Of a stretch of DNA of 64,000 nucleotides, positions 10,101-21,100 are shown one piece after another; the stretch's first letter is position 1, and each line of letters starts with the position of its first letter. Under the pieces are notes generated by a model, which was not told the origin of the DNA, did not search any database, and worked only from the letters and a program-made list of their open reading frames with translations. The position numbers and the translations under genes were made by a program. The DNA lies in the NCBI GenBank assembly GCA_949286985.1, contig CASEEM010000042.1:31993-95992 (forward strand), in the 5' to 3' direction. This stretch comes from an uncultured Eubacteriales bacterium. GTDB lineage: Bacteria > Bacillota > Clostridia > Peptostreptococcales > Anaerovoracaceae.

Positions 10101-10692
10101 ATATAAGCAGGTCTCGAAGCGATATGAATTCATGAAGGATCAGGAAGAAGATCTGGAGCGAGCCATGACGGAGCTGAATGATATCATCTCCAACATGGAC
10201 CGCACGATTCGTACGCGCTTCAAGGAGAACTTCGATGCCGTCGCATTGAACTTTGAAGAGATCTTCAAGGAACTCTTCGGCGGCGGCCATGCGGAGCTCA
10301 CCTTGGAGAATGAAGACGATCCGCTGACGTCCGGCATCGATATTGTCGCTCAGCCGCCGGGCAAAAGGCTCAAGAATATCAATCTCATGTCCGGCGGTGA
10401 GAAGACGCTTACGGCCATCGCCTTGATGTTTGCCGTATTGAAAGCGAAGCCGACACCGTTCTGCATTCTCGACGAGGTCGAAGCAGCGCTGGACGAGGCG
10501 AATATCGAGCGCTTTTCCTCTTACCTTCGTCATTTCAACGAAGTACAATTCGCCCTCATCACCCACCACAAAGAAACGATGGAGCACGCGGACGTTCTCT
10601 ACGGTGTCACGATGCCGGAACAGGGCATCTCTCGCGTCCTCTCTCTTCGCTTGGAAGATCATTTCGACCCGAGCGAATATACGAACGACTAG
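7126..10692 (+). CDS. smc: chromosome segregation protein SMC
   Basis: ATPase of the bacterial condensin that organises and segregates the chromosome. Walker A GPNGSGKS is at residues 31-38, long heptad-rich coiled coils run from about 165-505 and 660-1000, the hinge is near 515-650, the ABC signature LMSGGEKTL is near 1086, and Walker B CILDEVEAALDEAN near 1113. The 1188-residue length is typical. The TTG start immediately follows the rnc stop and gives the canonical N-terminus; the first internal ATG would remove strand one of the head. The partners ScpA and ScpB are not in this window. ftsY follows after 21 bases, the usual Bacillota order. Confidence 0.97.
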   Translation: MHFKRIEMQGFKSFADPVTIELNDGITCIVGPNGSGKSNISDALRWVVGEQSPRSLRGGKMDDVIFAGTATRKPKSMAEVSLVIDNTSGFLPLEYSEVQVTRRMYRSGESEYLINGNQCRLRDIKELFMDTGIGVDGYSIIGQGKIQDIVSTKPENRREIFEEAAGVVLYKTRKQEAERKLRSAEENIDRVRDILGEIEGRIGGLKEESEKATEYLELKGRYRKVGVNLLLYSLDSLARSIASSKEELEALSLEVQSKEGRKAALEQEQEELRRGDEAGSEEEQQTNEELLHRMEEIHALTNRGQVNVEKIAALEKDLDRIEQVLRDTKEKLSREREHFEQLEMQEKQEHAEAEAELRRLTEKEAELNRAKTKQEAVRGKIEECKENILSLNNGTIAKRAEITTLKNYLEQLKERREQLSGKAGGRDAEEEEQRKKLLESEEKLRLKEDEGRALTDKRNELIAELEELHRQRIRLREETEQLHTEYHRTQARKATIEEMESNYEGYNNAVRQLMQSHQKGIIGTVSQLITVPNGYETAVETALGASLQNLVCEDDEAAKEGIRMLKRTRAGRATFLPLASLRGKSLYPDARTAEAEGFLGLASEIVEAEDRYQVVLDYLLGRVLFADTMNHAVRLSKIAHQGYRIVTLDGEVINASGAITGGQYRNKSANLLARRHEVEDLTEKLASEEQCLQELRKAAEDIGQKEQELRRQLTEREEELSSLAIACGVLRTEKEHLEESAKASGSRAEELSKEMEILIEDIELAEKRIRDYEERIRAAEEQACETEAAAEALMAEEERYGLQAEELAEELTSIRLRTKELETKSFALNEMIERVRDTMQDYESTMEDAEAEKAEAEKEKELLGASDEAAAEKREKLETSKHELELRLERLRREREERRKRREALNAELKSLNEALSAESDRKYKLEVKRAKDETLSETQKDKLWDEFEMSYAEALEHRDPDFSVTAGNRESKAVKLRIAELGDVNIGSIEEYKQVSKRYEFMKDQEEDLERAMTELNDIISNMDRTIRTRFKENFDAVALNFEEIFKELFGGGHAELTLENEDDPLTSGIDIVAQPPGKRLKNINLMSGGEKTLTAIALMFAVLKAKPTPFCILDEVEAALDEANIERFSSYLRHFNEVQFALITHHKETMEHADVLYGVTMPEQGISRVLSLRLEDHFDPSEYTND

Positions 10693-10713
10693 CCTTCCCG
10701 AAGGAGGAACAGC

Positions 10714-11610
10714 ATGGGACTTTTCACCAAAAAAAGCGCATTTAAGAAGCTGACGGAGCAGATCACCAATGTCATTGTCGGCAATCCGAATCTCGATGAG
10801 ACCTTCTACGAAGAACTGGAAGAATCGCTCATCCTTTCGGATATCGGCATGGAGACGACGGAGAAGATCATGGAAAAGCTCCGTGAGCGCATCAATCAGC
10901 GCTACCTCACGAAGCCTGAAGATATCAAGAAGGCTCTCGAAGCGGTCATTGCGGAATGCGTGGATAAGGGTGAGCGGAATCGCATGAAGGAGGAATATCC
11001 TCTCCTCATCCTGATGATCGGCATCAACGGCGGAGGCAAGACCACGACCATCGGCAAGCTGACGCATTATTATAAGCAGAAGGGGAAGACTGTCATGCTT
11101 GCAGCTGCGGATACCTTCCGTGCTGCCGCTGCCGATCAGCTCGTACGCTGGGGAGAACGAACGGAGACGAGGGTCATCCGTCACGAAGAGGGAACCGATC
11201 CCGGCGCCGTTCTTTTCGATGCGATTCAGGCAGCGAAGGCGGCAGGGACGGACGTCCTCCTCTGCGATACGGCAGGACGTCTCCAGAACAAGACGAATTT
11301 GATGCGCGAGCTCGCGAAGATGAATAAGATCATCGACCGCGAATACCCGGAGGCGGCTCGCGAGACGCTTCTCGTTCTCGATGCGACGACGGGAAAGAAT
11401 GCCATCAGCCAGGCAGCGGAGTTTAAGGAGACCGCAGAGATTACCGGCATCGTCCTCACAAAGATGGACGGTACGGCACGAGGCGGGATATCCATCACCA
11501 TCACGGATGAGTTTGATCTTCCGATCAAATTCATCGGCATGGGTGAAGGGATCGATGATTTGAAGGAGTTTGATCCGAAAGAATTTGCGGGAGGTATGTT
11601 CGATGAGTAA
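10714..11610 (+). CDS. ftsY: signal recognition particle receptor FtsY
   Basis: Membrane-associated GTPase that docks SRP-ribosome complexes at the Sec translocon. A short helical N domain is followed by the G domain with P-loop GINGGGKTTTIGKL at residues 103-116, DTAGR near 187 and TKMDGTARGG at 249-258. At 298 residues it lacks the long acidic A domain of E. coli FtsY, as usual in Gram-positive bacteria. A strong CGAAGGAGGA ribosome site precedes the ATG. Its last eight bases overlap the start of der. Confidence 0.96.
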   Translation: MGLFTKKSAFKKLTEQITNVIVGNPNLDETFYEELEESLILSDIGMETTEKIMEKLRERINQRYLTKPEDIKKALEAVIAECVDKGERNRMKEEYPLLILMIGINGGGKTTTIGKLTHYYKQKGKTVMLAAADTFRAAAADQLVRWGERTETRVIRHEEGTDPGAVLFDAIQAAKAAGTDVLLCDTAGRLQNKTNLMRELAKMNKIIDREYPEAARETLLVLDATTGKNAISQAAEFKETAEITGIVLTKMDGTARGGISITITDEFDLPIKFIGMGEGIDDLKEFDPKEFAGGMFDE

Positions 11611-12922
11611 ACCGATTCTGGCTGTCGTCGGCCGACCGAATGTCGGTAAATCCACATTTTTCAATCGAATTATCGGCGAACGAAAGGCCATCGTCGAAGA
11701 TGTTCCCGGCGTCACGCGTGACCGCATCTATGCGGAGACGGAGTGGAACGGCAAGGAATTCGCCGTCATCGATACGGGCGGTATTGAAGCGAATACGGAT
11801 GATCCGATTCTCTCGCAGATGAGAGATCAGGCCGTGACCGCGATGGATATGGCGGATGTCATCGTCTTCATGGTCGACGGCAAGGACGGCATCACCTCGG
11901 CGGATACGGATGTCGCGATGATGCTGCGCCGCACCGGCAAGAAGGTGATCCTGGTCGTTAACAAGGTCGATAATCCGTCGAAATACGGCGATGCTATCTA
12001 TGACTTCTATGAGCTCGGACTCGGAGAGCCGATTCCGATCTCTTCCGCCAATATGTTGAACATCGGCGACCTTCTCGACGAAATCGTTGCCGGTTTTCCG
12101 GAGGACAGCTTCGGATATAATGAAGAAGCGACCAAAATCGCTATCATCGGCAAGCCGAATGTCGGCAAATCCTCAATGGTCAATGCTTTGACAAAGCAGA
12201 ACCGCGTCATCGTCTCTTCGATTGCGGGTACGACGCGCGATTCCATCGATACGCCGTTCACTTATCATGATAAGGATTATGTCCTCATCGATACAGCCGG
12301 ACTTCGGAAGCGGAGCAAGGTGACGGATTCCGTTGAGCGCTTCAGCGTCATTCGCGCCATCGCCGCCGTGGAGCGCTGCGATATCTGCGTCATGATGATT
12401 GATGCCGTCGAAGGATTGACCGAACAGGATAAGAAGATCATCGGTATCTCACATGAAGCCGGCAAGGGCCTCATGATCGTCGTCAACAAGTGGGACCTGA
12501 TCGAGAAGGAGACGAATACCATGCGCGACTATGAGCGCGCTCTCCGTGCCGATCTTCAGTTCGCATCTTATGCGCCGATTCTTTTCACCTCCGTCCTCAA
12601 GGGACAGCGGATCTTTGATGTCATCGAGAAGGCAGAGAAGATCGAGGAGGTTCGCTCGAGAAGAATTACGACGGGACGTCTGAACAGCATCATCGAGGAT
12701 GCGGTCATGATGAGACAACCGCCTTCGGATAAGGGTAAGCGTCTCAAGATCTATTTCGCCAGCCAGATCGGTTCGCGACCGCCGCTCTTTTCGTTCAATA
12801 TCAATTCTCGTGAGCTCATGCATTTCTCGTATGCACGATACCTCGAGAACAAGCTGCGCGAGGCGTATGACTTCGAAGGTACGCCGATTCGCTTCCTCTA
12901 TAATGAGAAAAAGGAGAAATGA
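11603..12922 (+). CDS. der: ribosome biogenesis GTPase Der (EngA)
   Basis: Tandem-GTPase factor for 50S subunit assembly. The first G domain has GRPNVGKS at residues 10-17, the second GKPNVGKSS at 183-191, each with its DTAG/DTGG switch and NKVD/NKWD specificity motif, and a KH-like C-terminal domain closes the 439-residue protein. The start at 11603 follows GGGAGG within the end of ftsY; an in-frame ATG at 11570 would lie deeper inside ftsY. The stop overlaps a possible ATG of the next gene, indicating coupling. Confidence 0.96.
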   Translation: MSKPILAVVGRPNVGKSTFFNRIIGERKAIVEDVPGVTRDRIYAETEWNGKEFAVIDTGGIEANTDDPILSQMRDQAVTAMDMADVIVFMVDGKDGITSADTDVAMMLRRTGKKVILVVNKVDNPSKYGDAIYDFYELGLGEPIPISSANMLNIGDLLDEIVAGFPEDSFGYNEEATKIAIIGKPNVGKSSMVNALTKQNRVIVSSIAGTTRDSIDTPFTYHDKDYVLIDTAGLRKRSKVTDSVERFSVIRAIAAVERCDICVMMIDAVEGLTEQDKKIIGISHEAGKGLMIVVNKWDLIEKETNTMRDYERALRADLQFASYAPILFTSVLKGQRIFDVIEKAEKIEEVRSRRITTGRLNSIIEDAVMMRQPPSDKGKRLKIYFASQIGSRPPLFSFNINSRELMHFSYARYLENKLREAYDFEGTPIRFLYNEKKEK

Positions 12923-12927
12923 TTTTG

Positions 12928-14778
12928 ATGTTTTATGTCAAACTTGTAGGCTTTATGATAGCTTCATACCTGCTCGGTAATATTTCACCTTCCATTCTGA
13001 TCAGCCGCTATTTCTACGGTTTTGATATTCGAACGAAGGGAAGCGGCAATGCCGGAACGACGAATGTTCTTCGCGTGCTCGGCTGGAAGGCGGCTGCAGC
13101 GACCCTGGCCATCGATGTCCTCAAGGGCGTCCTTGCCGTTTATATCACGATTGATTTCTGCGACGATTTCGGCGGCATGCTCGCCTTTGTCGCTGTTTGC
13201 CTCGGACATATTTATCCGGTCTTCTTCCGCTTCAAGGGAGGCAAGGGTGTGGCAACCGCTCTCGGTGCCATTTGGGCTCTCAATTGGCCGAGTGCCTTTG
13301 CCTGCATGCTGATCGCCTTCCTCGTCCTGGCCATCTCGCATAAGATGTCGATGGCCTCGATTTCGGCGGCCGTATGCTATCCGCTGCTGACTCTCTTCTA
13401 TTATCCGAATATATTTCTGAGCGGCGTCCTGATTGCGATCGTCATCATCTATACGCATCGCTCGAATATCAAGCTCCTCCTGAAGGGTGAAGAGAAATCC
13501 CTCAGTGTGGGCAAGAGCGATGTGGTGGCAAAGCTCGGGAAGCATAAGACGCCTGCCGGAGAAGCGCTCCTCGTTGCGGGCGAGTCTCGTTCGGTTTACT
13601 TCCCGCCGGTTCTTCGCTCGGAAGAGCCGAAGGATTATTATAAGAATGTCAAAGAGCCGAAGCTCGGAGAGAAGAAGAGAAAGGTTGCTGTTCTCGGCTC
13701 GGGCGTGCTCGCTTATGCCTTCGCCGATGTTTTGGCACACCACGGCCATCAGCCGATGCTCTTCGCTGAGAAGGAAGAAGCAGACCGCCTGAAGGAAGAG
13801 CGAACTTCCGCATCGCTTCCCGGTATTCTTCTCTCGAAGAAGATCAAATATACCTCGAATTATCGCACCTTGGCGAATAAGAGAGATTTCGTCCTCCTGG
13901 CGATGAACCGGAATGAAGCCGAGGAAGCCCTTCCGAAGATCAAGAATCATCTCTCGAAGGATACGATTCTCATCAATGCGATCACCGGACTGACCGAGGA
14001 TGGCAAAACAGCCGACAAATGGCTGGCTTCGGAGGTCGGAAATCCGGTCGTTTCGCTTGCTTTCCCGATCGAAGTTCTGTCGCTCGTTCAGAACGAGCCG
14101 GCGACCTTCTATGTCTACGGCTCGAAGAAATCCTGCCGCAAGAAGGTCACGGAGCTCCTCACGGGACTTCAGACTCGTGCCATCGAGGAGAAGGATGCCA
14201 AGGGAACGGCATATCTCGGTGCTTTCCTCGATGCTTATACTGCAGCTGCCGTTCTTCGCGGCAAGACGAAGGACGATTCCTTCTTCACCATCGCTCGGGG
14301 CGAGATCCTCGCTCTTTCGAAGGCGCTCGGTCTGAAGGAGGAGACGGTTGCAGGTCCGGCCGGTCTCGGCGCGCTCTTCTTCCTGCAGGAAGAGGCTGCT
14401 TATGCCTCAGTTTCGGAGGATAAGGCGGCAGCGGAGGCTGCGATTGCTGCTGTCTTGAAGCTGGCTGAGGATAAGAAGATCGAGCTGCCGCTTCTGAAGG
14501 CAGTCATGGAAGAGATGCACCGCGAGGATGCCATGGCAGAGGAAATGGCCGAAGAAGCGATGGAAGAAGAGCTTCTCACGGAAGAGATCGCCGAAGCATT
14601 CGCGAAAGAGACTCCGGAGGAAATTCCGGAAGAAGCGAACAAGCCGGCTCAGGAGCTCTCGGAGCAGCCGGTGAATCCGGCCGTGCAGAACCGTGCAAGA
14701 GCCGCAGAGAGAAAGGTCCGTTACAGAAAACGCAGAAACAAGAAGAGAACCTCTCACAGCAAAAGGAGAAACGCTTGA
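12928..14778 (+). CDS. plsY: PlsY acyltransferase fused to a degenerate GpsA-like domain
   Basis: Residues 1-185 are a complete PlsY, the multi-pass enzyme that acylates glycerol-3-phosphate from acyl-phosphate: GSGNAGTTNVLR at 38-49, LAIDVLKG at 60-67 and GHIYPVFFRFKGGKGVAT at 93-110 are intact. After a linker, about 250-535 follows the glycerol-3-phosphate dehydrogenase fold: GSGVLAYAFA at 257-266, LPGILLSKKIKYTSN at 297-311, ARGEILALSKALG at 456-468. Residues GpsA needs are changed: the Lys of TKG is Thr (AITGL, 351-355), GALKN reads GAFLD (431-435) and the Asp after GLG is Ala (GLGALF, 479-484). An acidic and then very basic tail fills 535-616. Start is uncertain: ATG 12919 and TTG 12925 are also possible behind AAGGAG. 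It lies between der and miaB. Confidence 0.88.
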   Translation: MFYVKLVGFMIASYLLGNISPSILISRYFYGFDIRTKGSGNAGTTNVLRVLGWKAAAATLAIDVLKGVLAVYITIDFCDDFGGMLAFVAVCLGHIYPVFFRFKGGKGVATALGAIWALNWPSAFACMLIAFLVLAISHKMSMASISAAVCYPLLTLFYYPNIFLSGVLIAIVIIYTHRSNIKLLLKGEEKSLSVGKSDVVAKLGKHKTPAGEALLVAGESRSVYFPPVLRSEEPKDYYKNVKEPKLGEKKRKVAVLGSGVLAYAFADVLAHHGHQPMLFAEKEEADRLKEERTSASLPGILLSKKIKYTSNYRTLANKRDFVLLAMNRNEAEEALPKIKNHLSKDTILINAITGLTEDGKTADKWLASEVGNPVVSLAFPIEVLSLVQNEPATFYVYGSKKSCRKKVTELLTGLQTRAIEEKDAKGTAYLGAFLDAYTAAAVLRGKTKDDSFFTIARGEILALSKALGLKEETVAGPAGLGALFFLQEEAAYASVSEDKAAAEAAIAAVLKLAEDKKIELPLLKAVMEEMHREDAMAEEMAEEAMEEELLTEEIAEAFAKETPEEIPEEANKPAQELSEQPVNPAVQNRARAAERKVRYRKRRNKKRTSHSKRRNA

Positions 14779-16103
14779 GTAATTCAACGCTGAAGACGTA
14801 TTATATCATCACTTACGGATGTCAAATGAATGAGCACGATTCCGAGAATCTCGCAGGAATGCTCGAAAACAATGGCTGGATTCCCGCTGAGAACGAGGAG
14901 GAAGCGCAGCTGATTATCATGAATACCTGCAGTGTTCGCGAGAATGCGGACAATCGCTTCTACGGCACGCTCGGACAGTTCAAGAAGAGAAAGACGGAGG
15001 ATCCGGATTTCATCCTCTGCGTGACGGGCTGCATGCCGCAGCAGGAGAAGGTACAGCGTGAGATTCGCGAGCATTTCGGTTGGGTAGACATTCTTTTCGG
15101 TACGCAGACGCTCCGCGAATTTCCGCAGCTCCTTGAAGCGCGGCTTCGCACAGGGAAGAAGCAGATCTCCATTCTCGCCGATAACCCTGTTCTTCCGAAG
15201 GAGGAGGGGGCGAAGCGCATGCATAAGCACAAGGCCTTCGTCAATATCACTTACGGCTGCAACAATTTCTGCACCTATTGCATCGTCCCTTATACGAGAG
15301 GCCGGGAGAAGAGCCGCTCGCTCGAGAGCGTCGTGCAGGAGGTCCGCGAGCTCGCCTCCGAAGGCGTCGTCGAGATCTCGCTCCTCGGTCAGAATGTCAA
15401 TTCCTTCCGCGACGGAGAAGGGAATACCTTCCCGGATCTCCTCCGCGCGCTGGACGGGATTCCGGGCATTGAGCGCATTCGCTTCATGACCTCGAATCCG
15501 AAGGACCTTTCGGAGGAGCTTATTGCCTGCTTTCGCGACCTCTCGCATCTCTGCCGCCATATCCATTTGCCGGTGCAGTCGGGAAGCTCGCGCATCTTGA
15601 AGCGCATGAATCGCCGCTACGATCGCGAGCGCTATCTCGATGTCGTAAGGAGACTCCGCGAGGCCTGTCCGGATATTGCCATCACGACGGACATCATCGT
15701 CGGTTTCCCGGGAGAGACGGAAGAGGACTTCCTCGAGACCGTCTCCCTCGTCCGCGAGGTTCGTTACGACGCAGCCTTTACGTTCATCTATTCGCCGAGA
15801 GAAGGGACGCCGGCAGCCACATTCCCGGATCAGATTCCGGAGGATGTGAAGCACGATCGTCTGAATCGCCTGAACGAAGCGGTGAACGAGGGCGCTTATG
15901 CGCATAACAAGGCCCTCGAAGGCCTGACGCTCCCGGTCCTCGTTGACGGCAAGAGCCGCAGGGACGATCGTTTTTATCAGGGACGCACGGACGGCTTCAA
16001 GCTCGTCAACTTCAAAGCCGACCGCGATTATACCGGCGAGATTGTGCCGGTTCACTTGACGGAATGCAAAACCTTTAGCTTAAACGGAGAAGTCGAGGCT
16101 TGA
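14775..16103 (+). CDS. miaB: tRNA-2-methylthio-N6-dimethylallyladenosine synthase MiaB
   Basis: Radical-SAM methylthiotransferase that modifies A37 of tRNAs reading UNN codons. The auxiliary 4Fe-4S cluster cysteines are C16, C52 and C86 in the N-terminal UPF0004 domain, the SAM cluster cysteines are C162, C166 and C169 (CNNFCTYC), and a TRAM domain closes the 442 residues. The start is TTG, overlapping the previous stop (TTGA) behind AAGGAG (14763-14768). In many Bacillota miaB is followed by mutS and mutL; here a phospholipase-D-type synthase follows. Confidence 0.95.
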   Translation: MSNSTLKTYYIITYGCQMNEHDSENLAGMLENNGWIPAENEEEAQLIIMNTCSVRENADNRFYGTLGQFKKRKTEDPDFILCVTGCMPQQEKVQREIREHFGWVDILFGTQTLREFPQLLEARLRTGKKQISILADNPVLPKEEGAKRMHKHKAFVNITYGCNNFCTYCIVPYTRGREKSRSLESVVQEVRELASEGVVEISLLGQNVNSFRDGEGNTFPDLLRALDGIPGIERIRFMTSNPKDLSEELIACFRDLSHLCRHIHLPVQSGSSRILKRMNRRYDRERYLDVVRRLREACPDIAITTDIIVGFPGETEEDFLETVSLVREVRYDAAFTFIYSPREGTPAATFPDQIPEDVKHDRLNRLNEAVNEGAYAHNKALEGLTLPVLVDGKSRRDDRFYQGRTDGFKLVNFKADRDYTGEIVPVHLTECKTFSLNGEVEA

Positions 16104-16106
16104 TCC

Positions 16107-17573
16107 ATGGAAGCTTTTCTGGCAGACATCCATTTCCTGCCGTTCATTTACGGCCTGAATACGCTTTTGGCTCTTTATCTGATCTTCGCGGACCGAAAAG
16201 ATGCGACGACAACAATGGCTTGGATCATGATTCTCTATCTGATCCCGGGCTTCGGTCTCCTTCTCTATTTGATCCTCTCGCAGAACCTGTCGCGCCGCAA
16301 GCTGTTTAAAGTCTCTCCGGACGAAGAGTCCAAGCAGGATTTCCTGATGGCTTATCAGGTCGAGTCCATGGACGAAGATGAATTCTTCTATCCGAACGAG
16401 ATCACCCGCAAGTGGAGTTCCATGATTCGCTTGAATCAAATCTATGCGAAGTCCTTCTTGACGACGAACAACGATGTCGAGCTTTTGACTGACGGGCGGC
16501 AGCAGTTTCATCGCATGATGCAGGATATTCGTCACGCGAAGAAACGCATCCATGTCTGCTACTTTATCATCAAGAATGACGGCGTCGGCACGAAGTTCAT
16601 CGATCTTCTCACGAAAAAGGCGGAGGAGGGCGTGGAGGTCCGCCTGCTTATGGATGCGCTGGGCAGTAAGCAGATTACGGCGGCCAAGCTGCGTCGCTTC
16701 AAGCAGGCCGGAGGGCAGTATGCCTTCTTCTTCAAGCCGTTCATTCGCCATCTCTATTTTCGTATCAATTATCGCAACCACCGTAAGATCGTGGTCATCG
16801 ATGATGAAATCGGATATACGGGAGGCTTTAATGTCGCCCGCGAATATCTCGGATACAAGAAGAAGTTTGGCTATTGGCGCGATTCGCATCTTCGCATCTG
16901 CGGCGATGCGGTCATTTCGCTGAATAAGCGCTTCATGCTTGATTGGAGGTATGCATCCTCCGATATGGCCGATTACGATCCCTTTGCGGAGGCCGCCGAG
17001 GCGACCGTAGACAATGAAGACGGCACGGTGCCGATCCAGATTGTCTCCTGCGGCCCGGAATCGCCGAAGCAGGAGGTCAAGCAGGCCTTCATGAAGATGA
17101 TCACTTCGGCAGAGAAGCGGATCTATATCCAGACGCCGTACTTCGTTCCCGATCGGCCGGTCCTGGAGACGCTCATCATGGCAGCCCAATCCGGGATCGA
17201 TGTTCGCGTCATGATTCCGTGCATGCCGGACCATCCCTTCGTTTACCGGACGACGCTTTATAATGCCGGGGAACTCATCCAGGCGGGCGTGAAGATCTAT
17301 ATCTACGAGCACGGATTCCTTCATGCCAAGACGCTCACCGTCGACGGCGAGGTCTCGACGGTCGGATCGACCAATTTCGACATTCGAAGTTTCCGTCTCA
17401 ATTTTGAAACGAATGCCTTTCTCTATGATCGCCGCTTTGCGGCAGCCATGGAGGAGCAATTCCATCGGGATATGCTTCTCTCCAGGGAGTATACGGCGGA
17501 GGACCGCGAGCATATCTCGGCAAAGGAATATATTCTGGAATCGATTTCACGTTTGCTCACCGAGATTCTTTAG
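16107..17573 (+). CDS. cls: cardiolipin synthase (PLD family)
   Basis: Joins two phosphatidylglycerols into cardiolipin in the membrane. Two N-terminal membrane helices (about residues 10-28 and 38-58) precede two phospholipase-D domains with catalytic HKD motifs at H225/K227/D232 (NHRKIVVIDDEIGYTGG) and H406/K408/D413 (HAKTLTVDGEVSTVGSTN). The 488-residue length is standard for bacterial Cls. It starts three bases after miaB, so it belongs to the plsX-plsY operon, which suits a phospholipid gene. The ribosome site is weak, so translation may rely on coupling to miaB. Confidence 0.93.
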   Translation: MEAFLADIHFLPFIYGLNTLLALYLIFADRKDATTTMAWIMILYLIPGFGLLLYLILSQNLSRRKLFKVSPDEESKQDFLMAYQVESMDEDEFFYPNEITRKWSSMIRLNQIYAKSFLTTNNDVELLTDGRQQFHRMMQDIRHAKKRIHVCYFIIKNDGVGTKFIDLLTKKAEEGVEVRLLMDALGSKQITAAKLRRFKQAGGQYAFFFKPFIRHLYFRINYRNHRKIVVIDDEIGYTGGFNVAREYLGYKKKFGYWRDSHLRICGDAVISLNKRFMLDWRYASSDMADYDPFAEAAEATVDNEDGTVPIQIVSCGPESPKQEVKQAFMKMITSAEKRIYIQTPYFVPDRPVLETLIMAAQSGIDVRVMIPCMPDHPFVYRTTLYNAGELIQAGVKIYIYEHGFLHAKTLTVDGEVSTVGSTNFDIRSFRLNFETNAFLYDRRFAAAMEEQFHRDMLLSREYTAEDREHISAKEYILESISRLLTEIL

Positions 17574-17595
17574 AGAATCTCAGAAAGGATAATGA

Positions 17596-18318
17596 ATGAG
17601 AAATATCTCCCGCCAGGCGCCGCTCCTATTGCTGCTCCTGCTCCTCGTATTCAATTTCTTGCAGGGTCGCTTCAGCGATCCGGCCGGTTATTTCTTCCAG
17701 CTGCTCCTGCAGCTTCCGGGCATCGTCGTCGGACTTTCGTTTCACGAATTTGCCCACGCGTGGGCATCGGTCCGTCTCGGTGACCCGACGCCGAGAATGC
17801 AGGGCCGACTCACGATTTCGCCGCGCGCACATTTCGATCCTTTCGGCTTCCTCTGCCTCGTATTTTGCGGCTTCGGATGGGGCGTTCCGGTAGAGATCAA
17901 CCCGAATTATTATAAGAACCGACGGAGAGATGAGCTGATCGTAAGCTGCGCAGGCATCGTGATGAACATCCTCGTCGCCGTCCTCTTCGGATTCTTTGCG
18001 CATATCGTGCTCACCATCGATTCGACGGCCGTCTTCGGCGAGGCTTCGCTGACGGGTATTTTGCTCGAAATCCTGCTGTATACGGTCATCATCAACCTGA
18101 CGCTGGCCGTCTTCAATCTCCTGCCGGTACCGCCTCTCGACGGCTTCGGCATCGTGACGGAACTCTTCGATCTGCGAAATAAGAGCTGGTATTGGACCTT
18201 TTATAATTACGGCATGCCGATCCTGATTCTGCTGCTCCTCGTCGGCGTGGTGGATCGCATCCTCCAGCCGCTGGTCGTATTTCTCTACATACCGATTTAT
18301 CAATATATCATCATGTAG
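17596..18318 (+). CDS. site-2 protease family (M50) membrane metalloprotease
   Basis: Multi-pass membrane protein of 240 residues. Zinc-binding HEFAH (H50, E51, H54) follows the N-terminal hydrophobic segment, and the second metal motif NLLPVPPLDG at 174-183 supplies the aspartate D182. No PDZ or CBS domain is present, so it is the minimal YwhC/Rip3-like form rather than RseP or SpoIVFB. The substrate is unknown; such proteases cut anti-sigma factors or signal-peptide remnants inside the membrane. Last gene of the plsX operon, followed by a strong terminator. Confidence 0.88.
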   Translation: MRNISRQAPLLLLLLLLVFNFLQGRFSDPAGYFFQLLLQLPGIVVGLSFHEFAHAWASVRLGDPTPRMQGRLTISPRAHFDPFGFLCLVFCGFGWGVPVEINPNYYKNRRRDELIVSCAGIVMNILVAVLFGFFAHIVLTIDSTAVFGEASLTGILLEILLYTVIINLTLAVFNLLPVPPLDGFGIVTELFDLRNKSWYWTFYNYGMPILILLLLVGVVDRILQPLVVFLYIPIYQYIIM

Positions 18319-18325
18319 CGTAAAA

Positions 18326-18375
18326 GCTGCCGCGAGGGGTTTCCGGTCCCGAATTGCTCGCGGCAGCGTTTTTTT
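18326..18375 (+). terminator. terminator of the plsX-M50 operon
   Basis: An 11-bp stem GCTGCCGCGAG (18326-18336) / CTCGCGGCAGC (18357-18367) with a 20-base loop is followed by a seven-T run. Confidence 0.88.
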
Positions 18376-18409
18376 CGCCGATGGTTTCACAGAAACGTCA
18401 CATAAAGTG

Positions 18410-18436
18410 TTAGCACTCTACACATACGAGTGCTAA
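18410..18436 (+). promoter_or_regulatory. CIRCE operator (HrcA binding site) of clpB
   Basis: TTAGCACTC, nine bases, then GAGTGCTAA: a perfect CIRCE inverted repeat, 51 bases before the clpB start. It implies heat-shock repression of clpB by HrcA, which is not in this window. A TATAAC at 18437-18442 next to it may be the -10. Confidence 0.95.
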
Positions 18437-18487
18437 TATAACAATCGAGGAACAAGATCCTCGGAATTTTAGTGTAGGGGGAAGGCA

Positions 18488-21007
<2,520 letters not shown>

Positions 21008-21028
21008 GATATAATTGAATCATAGAAA

Positions 21029-21056
21029 AAAGCCTCTCTGTTCAGAGAGGCTTTAC
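21029..21056. terminator. terminator after clpB
   Basis: A 10-bp perfect stem (AAGCCTCTCT / AGAGAGGCTT) with a GTTC loop. The tail is TTTACTTT on the plus strand and six T on the minus strand, so it can act in both directions. Confidence 0.75.
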
Positions 21057-21100
21057 TTTAAGCATACTTCATTCAAAGGCTTTCCGGGAAGGAGGGCATC

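Noticed and set aside
9343-11727. 794-codon minus-strand frame across smc and ftsY
   Set aside because: It crosses two well-supported genes, and its Leu/Arg-rich content mirrors Glu/Lys-rich coiled coil.
12928-14778. plsY-gpsA fusion as a frameshift or assembly artefact
   Set aside because: The linker is continuous, the GpsA-like part stays in frame to its end, and the lost residues are single substitutions spread over the domain, not a frame change.
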